Position numbers and translations under genes: made by a program
Part shown: positions 16,485 to 24,197 of the stretch, in pieces
Position numbering within the stretch: position 1 is the stretch's first letter
Layout of the letters: each line of letters begins with the position of its first letter
Notes under the pieces: model-generated
Databases searched by the model: none
Seen by the model: only the letters and a program-made list of their open reading frames with translations
What the model was told of the DNA's origin: nothing
From: JBGAWK01 sp044227665
GTDB lineage: Bacteria; Bacteroidota; Bacteroidia; Chitinophagales; JADIYW01
NCBI GenBank assembly: GCA_044227665.1
Contig: JBGAWK010000012.1
Span: forward strand, 1 to 54,093
Direction: 5' to 3'
Length of the DNA: 54,093 nucleotides

Positions 16485-18032
16485 ATGGTTGTAGAAAATA
16501 TCTACGAAAGATGGATGATTACCATCACGGTAATCTTGGCTTCGCTATTGGAACTCATAGATACTACCATAGTGAATGTATCTCTATTTCAGATGATGGG
16601 CAATTTAGGGGCTACATTGTCTGAAGCTAGCTGGATAGTAACAGGTTATGGTATTGCCAATGTGGTGGTATTGCCGATGTCGGCATGGTTGGCGGTACGT
16701 TTTGGTAGAAAAAACTACCTCCTTGCCTCCATTATCATATTTACTTTGGCATCTTTTGCCTGTGGTAATGCTACCAGTATCACGGAATTGATAGTGTTCC
16801 GTATCATACAAGGTCTTGCAGGGGGTGGATTGCTTACTACAGCCCAAACGATATTGGCAGAATCATGGCCCAAGGAGCAGCTAGGTATGGCAATGGCAAT
16901 GTTTGGTCTTGGTGTGGTGGTAGGCCCTACTGTAGGTCCTACGATAGGAGGTTATATTACAGACAATTTCTCATGGCCTTGGATATTTTATGTAAATATT
17001 CCAGTGGGAATATTAGCCACACTATTGGTAATCAGATATATAAAGGCATCTAAGCCAGAAAAAGAGAAATCCGTGGATTGGTTAGGCATAATATTACTGG
17101 CATTCGGTATAGGGAGTCTGCAATATATTTTGGAGAAAGGAGATAGCAAGGAATGGTTTGAAGATAGGACTATTGCTCTACTCACATTAGGTTCTGTATT
17201 ATCGCTTATTTCATTCTGCTGGCGTGAGCTTACAATTCCTAATCCTATCATTAATTTAAGAATATTGAAAGACAGAGACTTGAGTTTGGGATTAGTAAAT
17301 TCCTTTATCTTGGGTTTTGGGCTTTATGCATCAGTATTTGTGTTGCCTATATTGTGTCAAAATCTTTTGGGCATGACTCCGTATCAGACGGGGCTTATGC
17401 TTTTTCCAGGTGGGCTGGTTACTATATTTATGATGCCTTTTGTGGGCATATTGCTGAAGAATAATTTCTCTCCACATATTTTAGCAGTATTTGGGATAAT
17501 TCTATGTTTTTGGTTCTGCTATGACTTATCTATGACTACTTCAATATCAGGAGAACATGATTTCTTTTGGCCTTTAATTATTAGAGGGATAAGCTTAAGT
17601 TTACTTTTTGTGCCTCTATCTTCATTGAGCCTTAGTAGTCTTACAGGTAAAGCCATAGGTGAAGGTTCTGCCCTCAATAATATGTCGAGACAATTGGGAG
17701 GAGCCTTTGGTATAGCTATTGTCACCACTATTATCAATAAAAGAGTGGCATTGCATTATAGTCATTTGGTAGAAAACGTAAATCAGTATAATCCTGCAAT
17801 GCAAGAAAGATTGATGACTTATGTACAAGGGTTTATGTCTAAAGGCTATGATTATGCTACTGCGCAGAAATTAGCGCTGAAAGCGATAGACGGACTTTCT
17901 TTGCGGGAAACTTATGTACTTTCATATACTGATGTATTCTATTTGGTAGGCCTCATTATGTTTATAGCGATTCCTTTTATTCTTATGCATACCTATAGGA
18001 AGAATTATAATCTGCCCATGGATGCACACTAA
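16485..18032 (+). CDS. DHA2-family MFS drug efflux transporter (EmrB/QacA-like)
   Basis: The product is 515 residues with about 14 hydrophobic segments. The N-terminal LELIDTTIVNVSLFQMMGNLGATLSEASWIVTGY is the DHA2 signature (membrane-embedded acidic residue D-T-T-I-V-N). The loop 2-3 motif AVRFGRKNYL and motif C-like GLGVVVGPTVGPTIGGYI are also present. EmrB-type carriers are proton-driven exporters of hydrophobic compounds working with the adjacent EmrA-like adaptor. No substrate is indicated, and no TetR/MarR regulator is adjacent. Confidence 0.95.
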   Translation: MVVENIYERWMITITVILASLLELIDTTIVNVSLFQMMGNLGATLSEASWIVTGYGIANVVVLPMSAWLAVRFGRKNYLLASIIIFTLASFACGNATSITELIVFRIIQGLAGGGLLTTAQTILAESWPKEQLGMAMAMFGLGVVVGPTVGPTIGGYITDNFSWPWIFYVNIPVGILATLLVIRYIKASKPEKEKSVDWLGIILLAFGIGSLQYILEKGDSKEWFEDRTIALLTLGSVLSLISFCWRELTIPNPIINLRILKDRDLSLGLVNSFILGFGLYASVFVLPILCQNLLGMTPYQTGLMLFPGGLVTIFMMPFVGILLKNNFSPHILAVFGIILCFWFCYDLSMTTSISGEHDFFWPLIIRGISLSLLFVPLSSLSLSSLTGKAIGEGSALNNMSRQLGGAFGIAIVTTIINKRVALHYSHLVENVNQYNPAMQERLMTYVQGFMSKGYDYATAQKLALKAIDGLSLRETYVLSYTDVFYLVGLIMFIAIPFILMHTYRKNYNLPMDAH

Positions 18033-18044
18033 TTAATTTGGCTT

Positions 18045-19046
18045 ATGCGCTGGATATATAGAGGAATATTGGCATGTGCAACCTGTGTAGTCATTATAAT
18101 TTCTATAGTTGCACTAAAATTTTTCACCTTAGGTAAGAAAGCAGAACAGTCCACATTCGATTCCTATTTATTACAGGGCATAGGAGGTGCGGATAGCGCA
18201 TCTGTCCAATTAACTTTTTTAGGTACTTCCTCTTTTATTTTTGAAAATGATAAAGATGCCATCCTCATAGATCCTTTTTTTAGTAATCCCTCCTTGCTCC
18301 GACCTACTCATAAAAAAAAATGGGAAGATATAGTAAGTAAGCATACGATTAGAAAATTGTCGCTTATTGCAATTACACATGGTCACTATGATCATTGCTA
18401 TGATTTGACTACTCTATTGCCATACTGCTCTTCTGATATACAAATTGTAGGGGATATGGGTATATATAATCAATTGTTTCCTGTCGTAAAAGAATATAAA
18501 TTTGTAAAAATTCAGTCTCAAGAGTCAGAGTGGATATATTCTAGGGATAGTAGTTTTAGGGTTAAATCCTTTCCTTCCCAACATCTTCCGCACTTGGGTA
18601 CTTTGGAATTCTTGGCAGGAACGTATTTGCACCCTGTGGAAGAGATTCCTTCGGCATTGTTCCAATGGAAAAAATGTGGTTGCTATAACTATATGATAGA
18701 TATTTTAGAAGATGATATTCCTATAAAAAGAAGCGTACTCATTGGAGGTACTGTACATGAGGAGGTACTGGAAAAAATGAATGAAGAGCATAAGAAATTT
18801 CCTGTTTCTATGCTGATGCATATCATGTGGAAGCAATCCCTTAATATTTCGCAAATTGAATATATACAGGAGCTTTGGCATCCTAAAGATGTGGTTCTTT
18901 TTCATTGGAATAATTTTTTTACGAGTTTAGATAGACCCTTGCAATACTTCAGAAGCAGTAAATTGCCAGAGACATTAGGCGTCCTGAGAAAAGAAAATGT
19001 ACCTGCAAAAGTGATGATGCCCTTTACGTATGTATATATCAAATAA
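18045..19046 (+). CDS. Metallo-beta-lactamase-fold hydrolase, membrane anchored
   Basis: The protein is 333 residues with an N-terminal hydrophobic segment (about 8-27) and a metallo-beta-lactamase domain. VQLTFLGTSSFIFEND opens the fold, DAILIDPFFSNP follows, and the metal site THGHYDH (H112, H114, D116, H117) is intact. Further candidate ligands are in the FPSQHLPHLG and LIGGTVHEE regions. The family includes lactonases, phospholipases and UlaG-like enzymes. The overall pattern (H-x-H-x-D-H, then SQH) is closest to NAPE-PLD/UlaG-like members, but the substrate is unknown. It starts 12 bases after the MFS gene, so it is likely expressed with the pump. Its 3' end overlaps the convergent DUF6498-like gene by eight bases. 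Confidence 0.8.
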   Translation: MRWIYRGILACATCVVIIISIVALKFFTLGKKAEQSTFDSYLLQGIGGADSASVQLTFLGTSSFIFENDKDAILIDPFFSNPSLLRPTHKKKWEDIVSKHTIRKLSLIAITHGHYDHCYDLTTLLPYCSSDIQIVGDMGIYNQLFPVVKEYKFVKIQSQESEWIYSRDSSFRVKSFPSQHLPHLGTLEFLAGTYLHPVEEIPSALFQWKKCGCYNYMIDILEDDIPIKRSVLIGGTVHEEVLEKMNEEHKKFPVSMLMHIMWKQSLNISQIEYIQELWHPKDVVLFHWNNFFTSLDRPLQYFRSSKLPETLGVLRKENVPAKVMMPFTYVYIK

Positions 19047-19704
19047 AAGTGCTTGCCTCTTCTTTTCTTGTATTAATATTAAAGCTAATTAAATCTACAA
19101 ATGTCTTTAATAGCATAAAGAGTGCCGTAATGCCAAGATTAGCATATACCTGTGAATTGGATTTGTCTAAGATAAACTTATATAGGAAGAAACCACCTAC
19201 AATAACTACATGTAGCAATATAGTCCGAATATCAAAAAACGCCATTCGTAAACTAATATCTCTAGCTAAATATTTTTTTGGAAATAAGTATCCAAAGATA
19301 AAATATACAATATGCGTAGATAGAAATATTAATAAGTTGATATTGAGCCATTCATTGCTGAAGGACATAGCCTGAAATATATATTTACTTTGCTCTTGGG
19401 GTACAAGCTGAAATCCTATGAAGGTAAATAGAAATATAGCATAAAAAAGCAACACAAAAAGCTTAATTGCTCCATATCCTATGATCTTAGTGATTTTTTG
19501 CCATATAGTATTAAATCCCTTGCGAGCAAATAGCATCTCCATCATCTCAAAGAATACTATGAAAATACTATCTATCCAAAAAGAAAATAGCAGCATAAAA
19601 AAGGGAAGACCTTTTTCTGCAAAAAAATAAAAAGCCAAAATATTTGCGCTTATTATGGCTGCAACATGCGGATGAAGGAAGCTATTTTTACTATTTATAG
19701 ACAA
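19039..19704 (-). CDS. DUF6498-like polytopic membrane protein
   Basis: The product is 221 residues with six or so hydrophobic segments. The conserved-looking FSFWIDSIFIVFFEMMEMLFARKG (about 41-65) resembles the membrane signature of DUF6498 proteins, where an acidic residue sits within a helix between aromatic residues. Function unknown. The C-terminus is charged (NTRKEEAS) and probably cytoplasmic. It is read leftwards and ends inside the metallo-beta-lactamase gene's last codons. Its upstream side is the 540-base rearranged region described separately. Confidence 0.5.
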   Translation of the reverse strand: MSINSKNSFLHPHVAAIISANILAFYFFAEKGLPFFMLLFSFWIDSIFIVFFEMMEMLFARKGFNTIWQKITKIIGYGAIKLFVLLFYAIFLFTFIGFQLVPQEQSKYIFQAMSFSNEWLNINLLIFLSTHIVYFIFGYLFPKKYLARDISLRMAFFDIRTILLHVVIVGGFFLYKFILDKSNSQVYANLGITALFMLLKTFVDLISFNINTRKEEASTFI

Positions 19705-19810
19705 ATTAAATGCAAGCTATTTTTACAGCTAGTAAATATATTACTTAATAGACATTTATAATAATAGAAATGTGTGGTGATATTAGGGGGTCGAAAAAAT
19801 TAGATTTTTT

Positions 19811-19907
19811 TATAATCTTTTATAAGTACTCAAAAATATGGCACCCATATTTTTGTGTGGCGGTACATAATCCAAGAATCTGCTATAGGTTTTTTCGGTA
19901 TCGGCGG
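19811..19907 (+). repeat. 97-bp direct repeat, copy A
   Basis: It is identical over 97 bases to 22084-22180. In copy B the sequence is the last 32 codons of the His/Cys paralog gene on the minus strand; here it is an orphan tail (ending on the minus strand in TAA rather than TAG) joined at its right edge to an nhaA remnant. No mismatches were found by eye. Confidence 0.95.
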
Positions 19908-20145
19908 AATTTTGTTTCCTGCAATATTATTTTTAGTATTCAATTATGGAAATGTATCGCAAGCTGGTGCAGGTATTCCTATGGCTACTGATATAGCCTT
20001 TGCCCTAGCTATATTGTCGCTGCTTGGAAAAAGAGTGCCACTTTTACTAAAAGTTTTTCTTACAGCTCTAGCCATCATTGATGATTTATGTGCTATACTT
20101 ATTATTGCATTTTTCTATACAAAGACCTTAAAGAATACTGATTAA
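19908..20145 (+). pseudogene. nhaA: Internal fragment of Na+/H+ antiporter NhaA
   Basis: About 78 codons align to the middle of NhaA: GILFPAILFLVFN, then AGIPMATDIAFALAILSLLGKRVPLLLKVFLTALAIIDDLCAILIIAFFYT. The two aspartates of the ion-binding site (TDIAFAL and IIDDL) are both here. NhaA proteins are about 380-400 residues, so both ends are missing. The left end stops abruptly at the 97-bp repeat; after FYT the frame reaches a stop within eight codons and the following bases do not resemble NhaA. This is a remnant and cannot encode a working antiporter. Confidence 0.85.
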
Positions 20146-20244
20146 TATGTAACCGTGAGATAGTATTTTATTCTATGTAAATATAAAGATACCAGTTGGA
20201 TTGCTTTATACCTAACAGTTACACGTACACTCTATTATTAAACT

Positions 20245-21447
20245 TTATCGCCCAAATCTGTAATAGTATGCCAATTTGTTTTCTTTACCTTGGAACAAAT
20301 CTTGGATGATCTTTCTACCTTGAGTAGAGAATGTGATGCCGTTTCCACCAAATCCTAGAACAAAATAACAGTTTTTGTACTCTGGACTTTCACCAATATA
20401 TGGTAAACCATCTTTTGTAATGCCAAAGGCTCCACCCCATGAAATATCTTCAGTATATTGTATGTCAGGTATAGTCTTTTTTAATTTTTTAATGAGTTTT
20501 TTGCTTTTTTGTTCTTTTATATTCTGCTGTAGCATAGAGCCTGAGTAAGAAGAGTCTTCTCCTCCAATGAGAAATCTGCCATCATCTGTGGTGCGCATAT
20601 ACAAGTAAGGATTATTCGTATCCCATATTAATATATCTTTATATACAGCGTATAATTCTGGGTTAGGTTCGCTCACAGAAGCATAAGTATATAGTAAATC
20701 TGCGACCTTCTCATTCAATAGATTAAGGCTCTCAAATCCTGTACAGAAAATAATTTTATGAGCATAAATTTTATGACCTTCTTCTGTAAGAACATGAGGA
20801 TTTTTATTCTTTGTGACAATTTTTCTAATTGTGGTTTGGTCATATATTTTCATGCCCTTTTGTGCGTTTTTTGATATAAGCTCATGAGCCAATTTATAAG
20901 CATCCACACTTGCCGCTACGTCGCTCAGTATTGCACCATAGCTTTTAATGCCATAATTTTGTAGTACTTCTTTAGCTTCTAACCATGTTACTCCTAAAGA
21001 ATATTTTTTACGTATCTCATATTCTTTATAAAGATTTTGCGATGCCCGCCAACTATGAGCTATATATAAGGATTTTTTCATCTCGAAACCACAATCTATT
21101 TTGTTTTTCCTTATAATATTCTGTAATTCCTTTATAGATTTCACACCTTCTTTATAGCATAATGCTGCACCTTCTTCACCTATTTTCTTACTTAGCTTAT
21201 ATAGTGGTTCATCTATCTCGTATTGTAGCATGCTAGTAGTAGCACTAGTACTCCCTTGTCCTACATCCCTGCTATCTATCAATACTACTTTATGACCCAT
21301 ACTCACAAGTACATCACTAATGAGTGCACCTGTAATTCCGGCACCTACTACTAATATTTCTGTGGTTAAATCATCTTTTAGAGATGGATAGGTGTATAAA
21401 AGACCATTTTTTAATAACCAAAACGACTCAAATGTCCTTAGTCTCAT
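20245..21447 (-). CDS. FAD-dependent oxidoreductase (DAO family)
   Basis: The 400-residue protein has the dinucleotide-binding motif VVGAGITGALISDVL (33-47) with the family's next element VVLIDSRDVGQGSTSATTSMLQ, and a C-terminal FLIGGEDSS and FVLGFGGNGITFSTQG. This is the layout of DAO/DadA-like oxidoreductases acting on amines or amino acids such as D-amino acids, sarcosine or glycine. The substrate cannot be read from sequence. There is no signal peptide. It begins 18 bases after the Dps stop, so the two are co-transcribed; pairing an H2O2-producing oxidase with an H2O2-consuming ferritin would make functional sense, but this is inference. Confidence 0.85.
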   Translation of the reverse strand: MRLRTFESFWLLKNGLLYTYPSLKDDLTTEILVVGAGITGALISDVLVSMGHKVVLIDSRDVGQGSTSATTSMLQYEIDEPLYKLSKKIGEEGAALCYKEGVKSIKELQNIIRKNKIDCGFEMKKSLYIAHSWRASQNLYKEYEIRKKYSLGVTWLEAKEVLQNYGIKSYGAILSDVAASVDAYKLAHELISKNAQKGMKIYDQTTIRKIVTKNKNPHVLTEEGHKIYAHKIIFCTGFESLNLLNEKVADLLYTYASVSEPNPELYAVYKDILIWDTNNPYLYMRTTDDGRFLIGGEDSSYSGSMLQQNIKEQKSKKLIKKLKKTIPDIQYTEDISWGGAFGITKDGLPYIGESPEYKNCYFVLGFGGNGITFSTQGRKIIQDLFQGKENKLAYYYRFGR

Positions 21448-21465
21448 AATGTTATTTTATTAATA

Positions 21466-21945
21466 CTATGATTTGAAATATTGTCTAAGTTGCCAAGCCA
21501 TCTTTTCATGGGATTGCATAAGTTCTGTAAGCATATCGGCAGTACCTTTGTCTTTGTAGGTGTCTTCACATTTGTCTATGGTATCTCGAAGTGATCTAAC
21601 TATTAATTCATGATCGTCCAATAACTCTATAACCATAGCATCGGGGGTAGGATTTTTCGTGGGCTGCTCTTTGAGTGAGGAATATTTTGCAAATTCACTT
21701 GATGTACCAATCGCTATTCCGCCTAATGTAGAGATTCTTTCTGCTACGTCATCTATGGCCTGCTCTATCAGTGTATATTGCTCTTCAAATAATTTATGAA
21801 ATTGCATGAAGTCCGGGCCATTAAGATTCCAATGAAATTTTCTTAATTTTATATATATTATATTGCCGTCTGCTAATACATTGTTTAGTAATGTATTAAT
21901 TTTCTTTAGGTTAGTGGCGCTTATGCCGATGTTAGGTGTTCTCAT
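21466..21945 (-). CDS. dps: Dps family ferritin-like DNA-protection protein
   Basis: The product is 159 residues, the normal size of Dps. The ferroxidase-site helices are recognisable: KFHWNLNGPDFMQFHKLFEEQY (His and Asp ligands at about 38-50) and IDDVAERISTLGG (Asp/Glu ligands at about 66-72). Dps dodecamers oxidise ferrous iron with hydrogen peroxide and store it, and many bind DNA. It has an exact TAnnTTTG box upstream (21967-21974) and is followed by a DAO oxidoreductase in the same direction. It lies between the two copies of the 97-bp repeat. Confidence 0.95.
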   Translation of the reverse strand: MRTPNIGISATNLKKINTLLNNVLADGNIIYIKLRKFHWNLNGPDFMQFHKLFEEQYTLIEQAIDDVAERISTLGGIAIGTSSEFAKYSSLKEQPTKNPTPDAMVIELLDDHELIVRSLRDTIDKCEDTYKDKGTADMLTELMQSHEKMAWQLRQYFKS

Positions 21946-21966
21946 TTTTTTTAATTTTTATGATGA

Positions 21967-21974
21967 CAAATCTA
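21967..21974 (-). promoter_or_regulatory. -7 box for dps
   Basis: TAGATTTG on the minus strand matches TAnnTTTG, 21 bases before the dps ATG at 21945. No PerR/OxyR site was identified by eye. Confidence 0.45.
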
Positions 21975-22082
21975 TGTAGCTAACTAAGATTATTGCTTAC
22001 ACCATTTGCATATAATGTTGTAGAATAAGAATGTATTAGGGGAGTAGTTTCTGTGTAAAAAGGAAATTGCCGAGTATAAAAT

Positions 22083-24194
22083 CTATAATCTTTTATAAGT
22101 ACTCAAAAATATGGCACCCATATTTTTGTGTGGCGGTACATAATCCAAGAATCTGCTATAGGTTTTTTCGGTATCGGCGGCAAAAGTTTTGTCTAATTCT
22201 CCCCACAAGCTTCTCCAGTATAATTGGTCAGAAGTGGCGAGTAGGGTGCTCATGTGTTCTAGTAGCGTATTGTTTACGGTATAGGTGCCAATTTGCTTGG
22301 AAGCTATAATGCTCACCTCGTCAGTTCTTTTAATAACTTCCGCAATATTGTGATAGGCACCACAAGATCCCAAGTATACAATATGTGTACCATTTTGGAT
22401 ATTTCTAATGGTATTCATGGCATAGTAACTATGTCCTCGGTGTACTACTACTGCAGGAACGATTTGTAAGGACTTGAAATATTCTAATAAAAGGGCCTGT
22501 CCTTCGTATTCATATTTTGGTTTGTTACAAAGTATGATTACAGTATATTTACCTTTCTTGACTAGAGCTGTTATAATCGAGTCTCCACTCATTTGCCATC
22601 CTTTGGATTGGAATTCTTTGATGAAATGCTCATAAGAGACCTCTCCATCTTCATCATCGAAGAAGAAATGCATTTGATATATAGTATCTCCTGTTGCCAC
22701 TAAATCTTGAACTCTGATGTAGTCCACAGGCATGATAGCATATTTTTTAAGACTTGTAGAGTCAACATTATCTTTGAGTGGAATTTTTTGTTGTAAGATG
22801 TTTAACAAAAGCCCATATAGTTTTACTTTATCTTCTCTATGAAAGGCTTGATTGTTGATGTATTCTTTGGCAAGATATTCTTCAAATAAATTTAGATAAG
22901 TGGTATCATCAATACTACCAAAGGTGTCAGCAACATTTACAGCATCTTCGAGTCCATTCTCATCGGTAGCCAAGGTGAAGATAAAGCGTTGGAAAAGCAT
23001 TTTAGCTTGTTCCTTGCTCATAGTGTTTAAAAACTTATTTAGTGCATTATATCCGGAGCATAATTTTATAAATGTTCTAAATTTATTGAAGCGCACATTT
23101 TCCATTAGTTGATAACCAGAAGTGCCATTCATACGTATGAGCATGCGCTCGAACAGACCATTAAAAGTAGAAGTAAATATTTCTTCAGGACTATATACAA
23201 TGAGCGTGTAGAGTTGCTCTGCACTCATGGTACTTACCGGTGCAAATCGTATAGTGCTGTCCTGAATGTCATGCATATCATTCACATCGCGTACCCATTC
23301 GAGAGATTTTACTTTTAGTTCATCTTGAATATCTTTGATGGCAATGGGGTCGGGACGCAAGCTGAGATCTATGAGTGCGGAAAGATATTGTTGTGGGGTG
23401 TTTTTTAGTTTATAAATGTTATTAGCAATTATATTGCTATCAGCGTACAGATAATCTGAGAGAATATACATGTGTGTCTCATTGCCGTATTTTTTATATA
23501 TCTCGTAAATAGTTTTTACAATGGTATCGTTGCTTTTTAGGATAAAGCTGTTGATGTAATTTTTGGAAGCAAAGTATTTTTTCAATGTTACTGGAGAGAT
23601 TTTGGCAGCAGCATCTATGATATGTTGGGCATAAGGTTGTTTGTAATAATTATTGAATTGTTTCAATACGTCGGCGGGATAGTCATACAAGGCATTTACG
23701 AGGAAGGTATCTGCAATAGCCAACTCTTTGAAGTAATTGATATTTTCTATAGACAGTTTTTTTTGGCTTAGTAAAAATTGAAAGAGGTGCTCTTCGGAAT
23801 TTTTATTCTTTATCAAATCTATTGTATGGAATAATATAGGAGAATAGTAATCTACATATTTATAATTAGAATTGTCAATATTCAGAAGTCTGTCGTACAA
23901 TGCCATAAGTAAATCATACTTGGTTTTGTCGCTACTGCCATAAATATCTATAGTACTTTGGATACTGTCAATATATAGGAAGTAGGTATTATTGGCTTTT
24001 TGGGTAAGTTCGGGCGTGGAGAGTCTTATATTTTTATCTTGAAAGCCATCGTACTTGTCGAAGGCAACTTGACGCTCATCTATCCATTGATGTATATATT
24101 TTCGAGATTGCTCATTATATTGACTAAAATTAATTTGAGCATACAAAGAAGAGGTGCTCAATGTCAATAGTAGTATGAATATATACTTTTGCAT
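22083..24194 (-). CDS. Exported protein with putative His/Cys hydrolase module (paralog 1)
   Basis: The 703-residue product begins with a signal peptide (MQKYIFILLLTLSTSSLYAQ). I do not recognise a named family. Residues about 25-500 are helical and repeat-like, possibly a long alpha-solenoid. The C-terminal 200 residues hold FFFDDEDGEVSYEHFIKEF, CNKPK, then AVVVHRGHSYY (H585), HIVYLGSCGAYHN (C611), KQIGT, and DYVPPHKN at the very end. A His after a hydrophobic strand and a Cys after the next is the layout of clan CD cysteine peptidases (caspases, gingipains, CHAT). The catalytic idea is inference. It starts three bases after paralog 2. There is no T9SS tail domain, so a periplasmic site is most likely. 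The last 97 bases are duplicated at 19811-19907. Confidence 0.7.
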   Translation of the reverse strand: MQKYIFILLLTLSTSSLYAQINFSQYNEQSRKYIHQWIDERQVAFDKYDGFQDKNIRLSTPELTQKANNTYFLYIDSIQSTIDIYGSSDKTKYDLLMALYDRLLNIDNSNYKYVDYYSPILFHTIDLIKNKNSEEHLFQFLLSQKKLSIENINYFKELAIADTFLVNALYDYPADVLKQFNNYYKQPYAQHIIDAAAKISPVTLKKYFASKNYINSFILKSNDTIVKTIYEIYKKYGNETHMYILSDYLYADSNIIANNIYKLKNTPQQYLSALIDLSLRPDPIAIKDIQDELKVKSLEWVRDVNDMHDIQDSTIRFAPVSTMSAEQLYTLIVYSPEEIFTSTFNGLFERMLIRMNGTSGYQLMENVRFNKFRTFIKLCSGYNALNKFLNTMSKEQAKMLFQRFIFTLATDENGLEDAVNVADTFGSIDDTTYLNLFEEYLAKEYINNQAFHREDKVKLYGLLLNILQQKIPLKDNVDSTSLKKYAIMPVDYIRVQDLVATGDTIYQMHFFFDDEDGEVSYEHFIKEFQSKGWQMSGDSIITALVKKGKYTVIILCNKPKYEYEGQALLLEYFKSLQIVPAVVVHRGHSYYAMNTIRNIQNGTHIVYLGSCGAYHNIAEVIKRTDEVSIIASKQIGTYTVNNTLLEHMSTLLATSDQLYWRSLWGELDKTFAADTEKTYSRFLDYVPPHKNMGAIFLSTYKRL
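22084..22180 (+). repeat. 97-bp direct repeat, copy B
   Basis: This copy is the 3' end of the coding sequence of the His/Cys paralog gene (minus strand), including DYVPPHKNMGAIFL and the stop. Copy A is at 19811-19907. The repeat unit spacing is 2273 bases. Confidence 0.95.
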
Positions 24195-24197
24195 AAA

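Larger units (their letters stand above)
19705..20244. other. Rearranged region without an intact gene
   Basis: This 540-base stretch holds, from left to right, about 105 bases of AT-rich DNA, a 97-bp copy of the 3' end of the gene at 22083-24194 (19811-19907), an nhaA remnant (19908-20145) and about 100 bases without features before the stop of the oxidoreductase gene. No transposase, inverted repeats or tRNA were seen. Confidence 0.7.

Noticed and set aside
19855..20145. Open frame starting in the 97-bp repeat and running through the nhaA fragment
   Set aside because: The N-terminal part is the antisense of another gene's tail and the NhaA part lacks both ends, so it is a chance fusion, not a working gene.
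19811..22180. The 97-bp repeats as ends of an insertion sequence or transposon
   Set aside because: They are direct, one is plain coding sequence, there is no transposase between them and no target duplication.
22067..22309. Plus-strand open frame of 80 codons over the repeat copy B
   Set aside because: It is antisense to the end of the His/Cys paralog gene, and its resemblance to the frame at 19770 is only due to the repeat.
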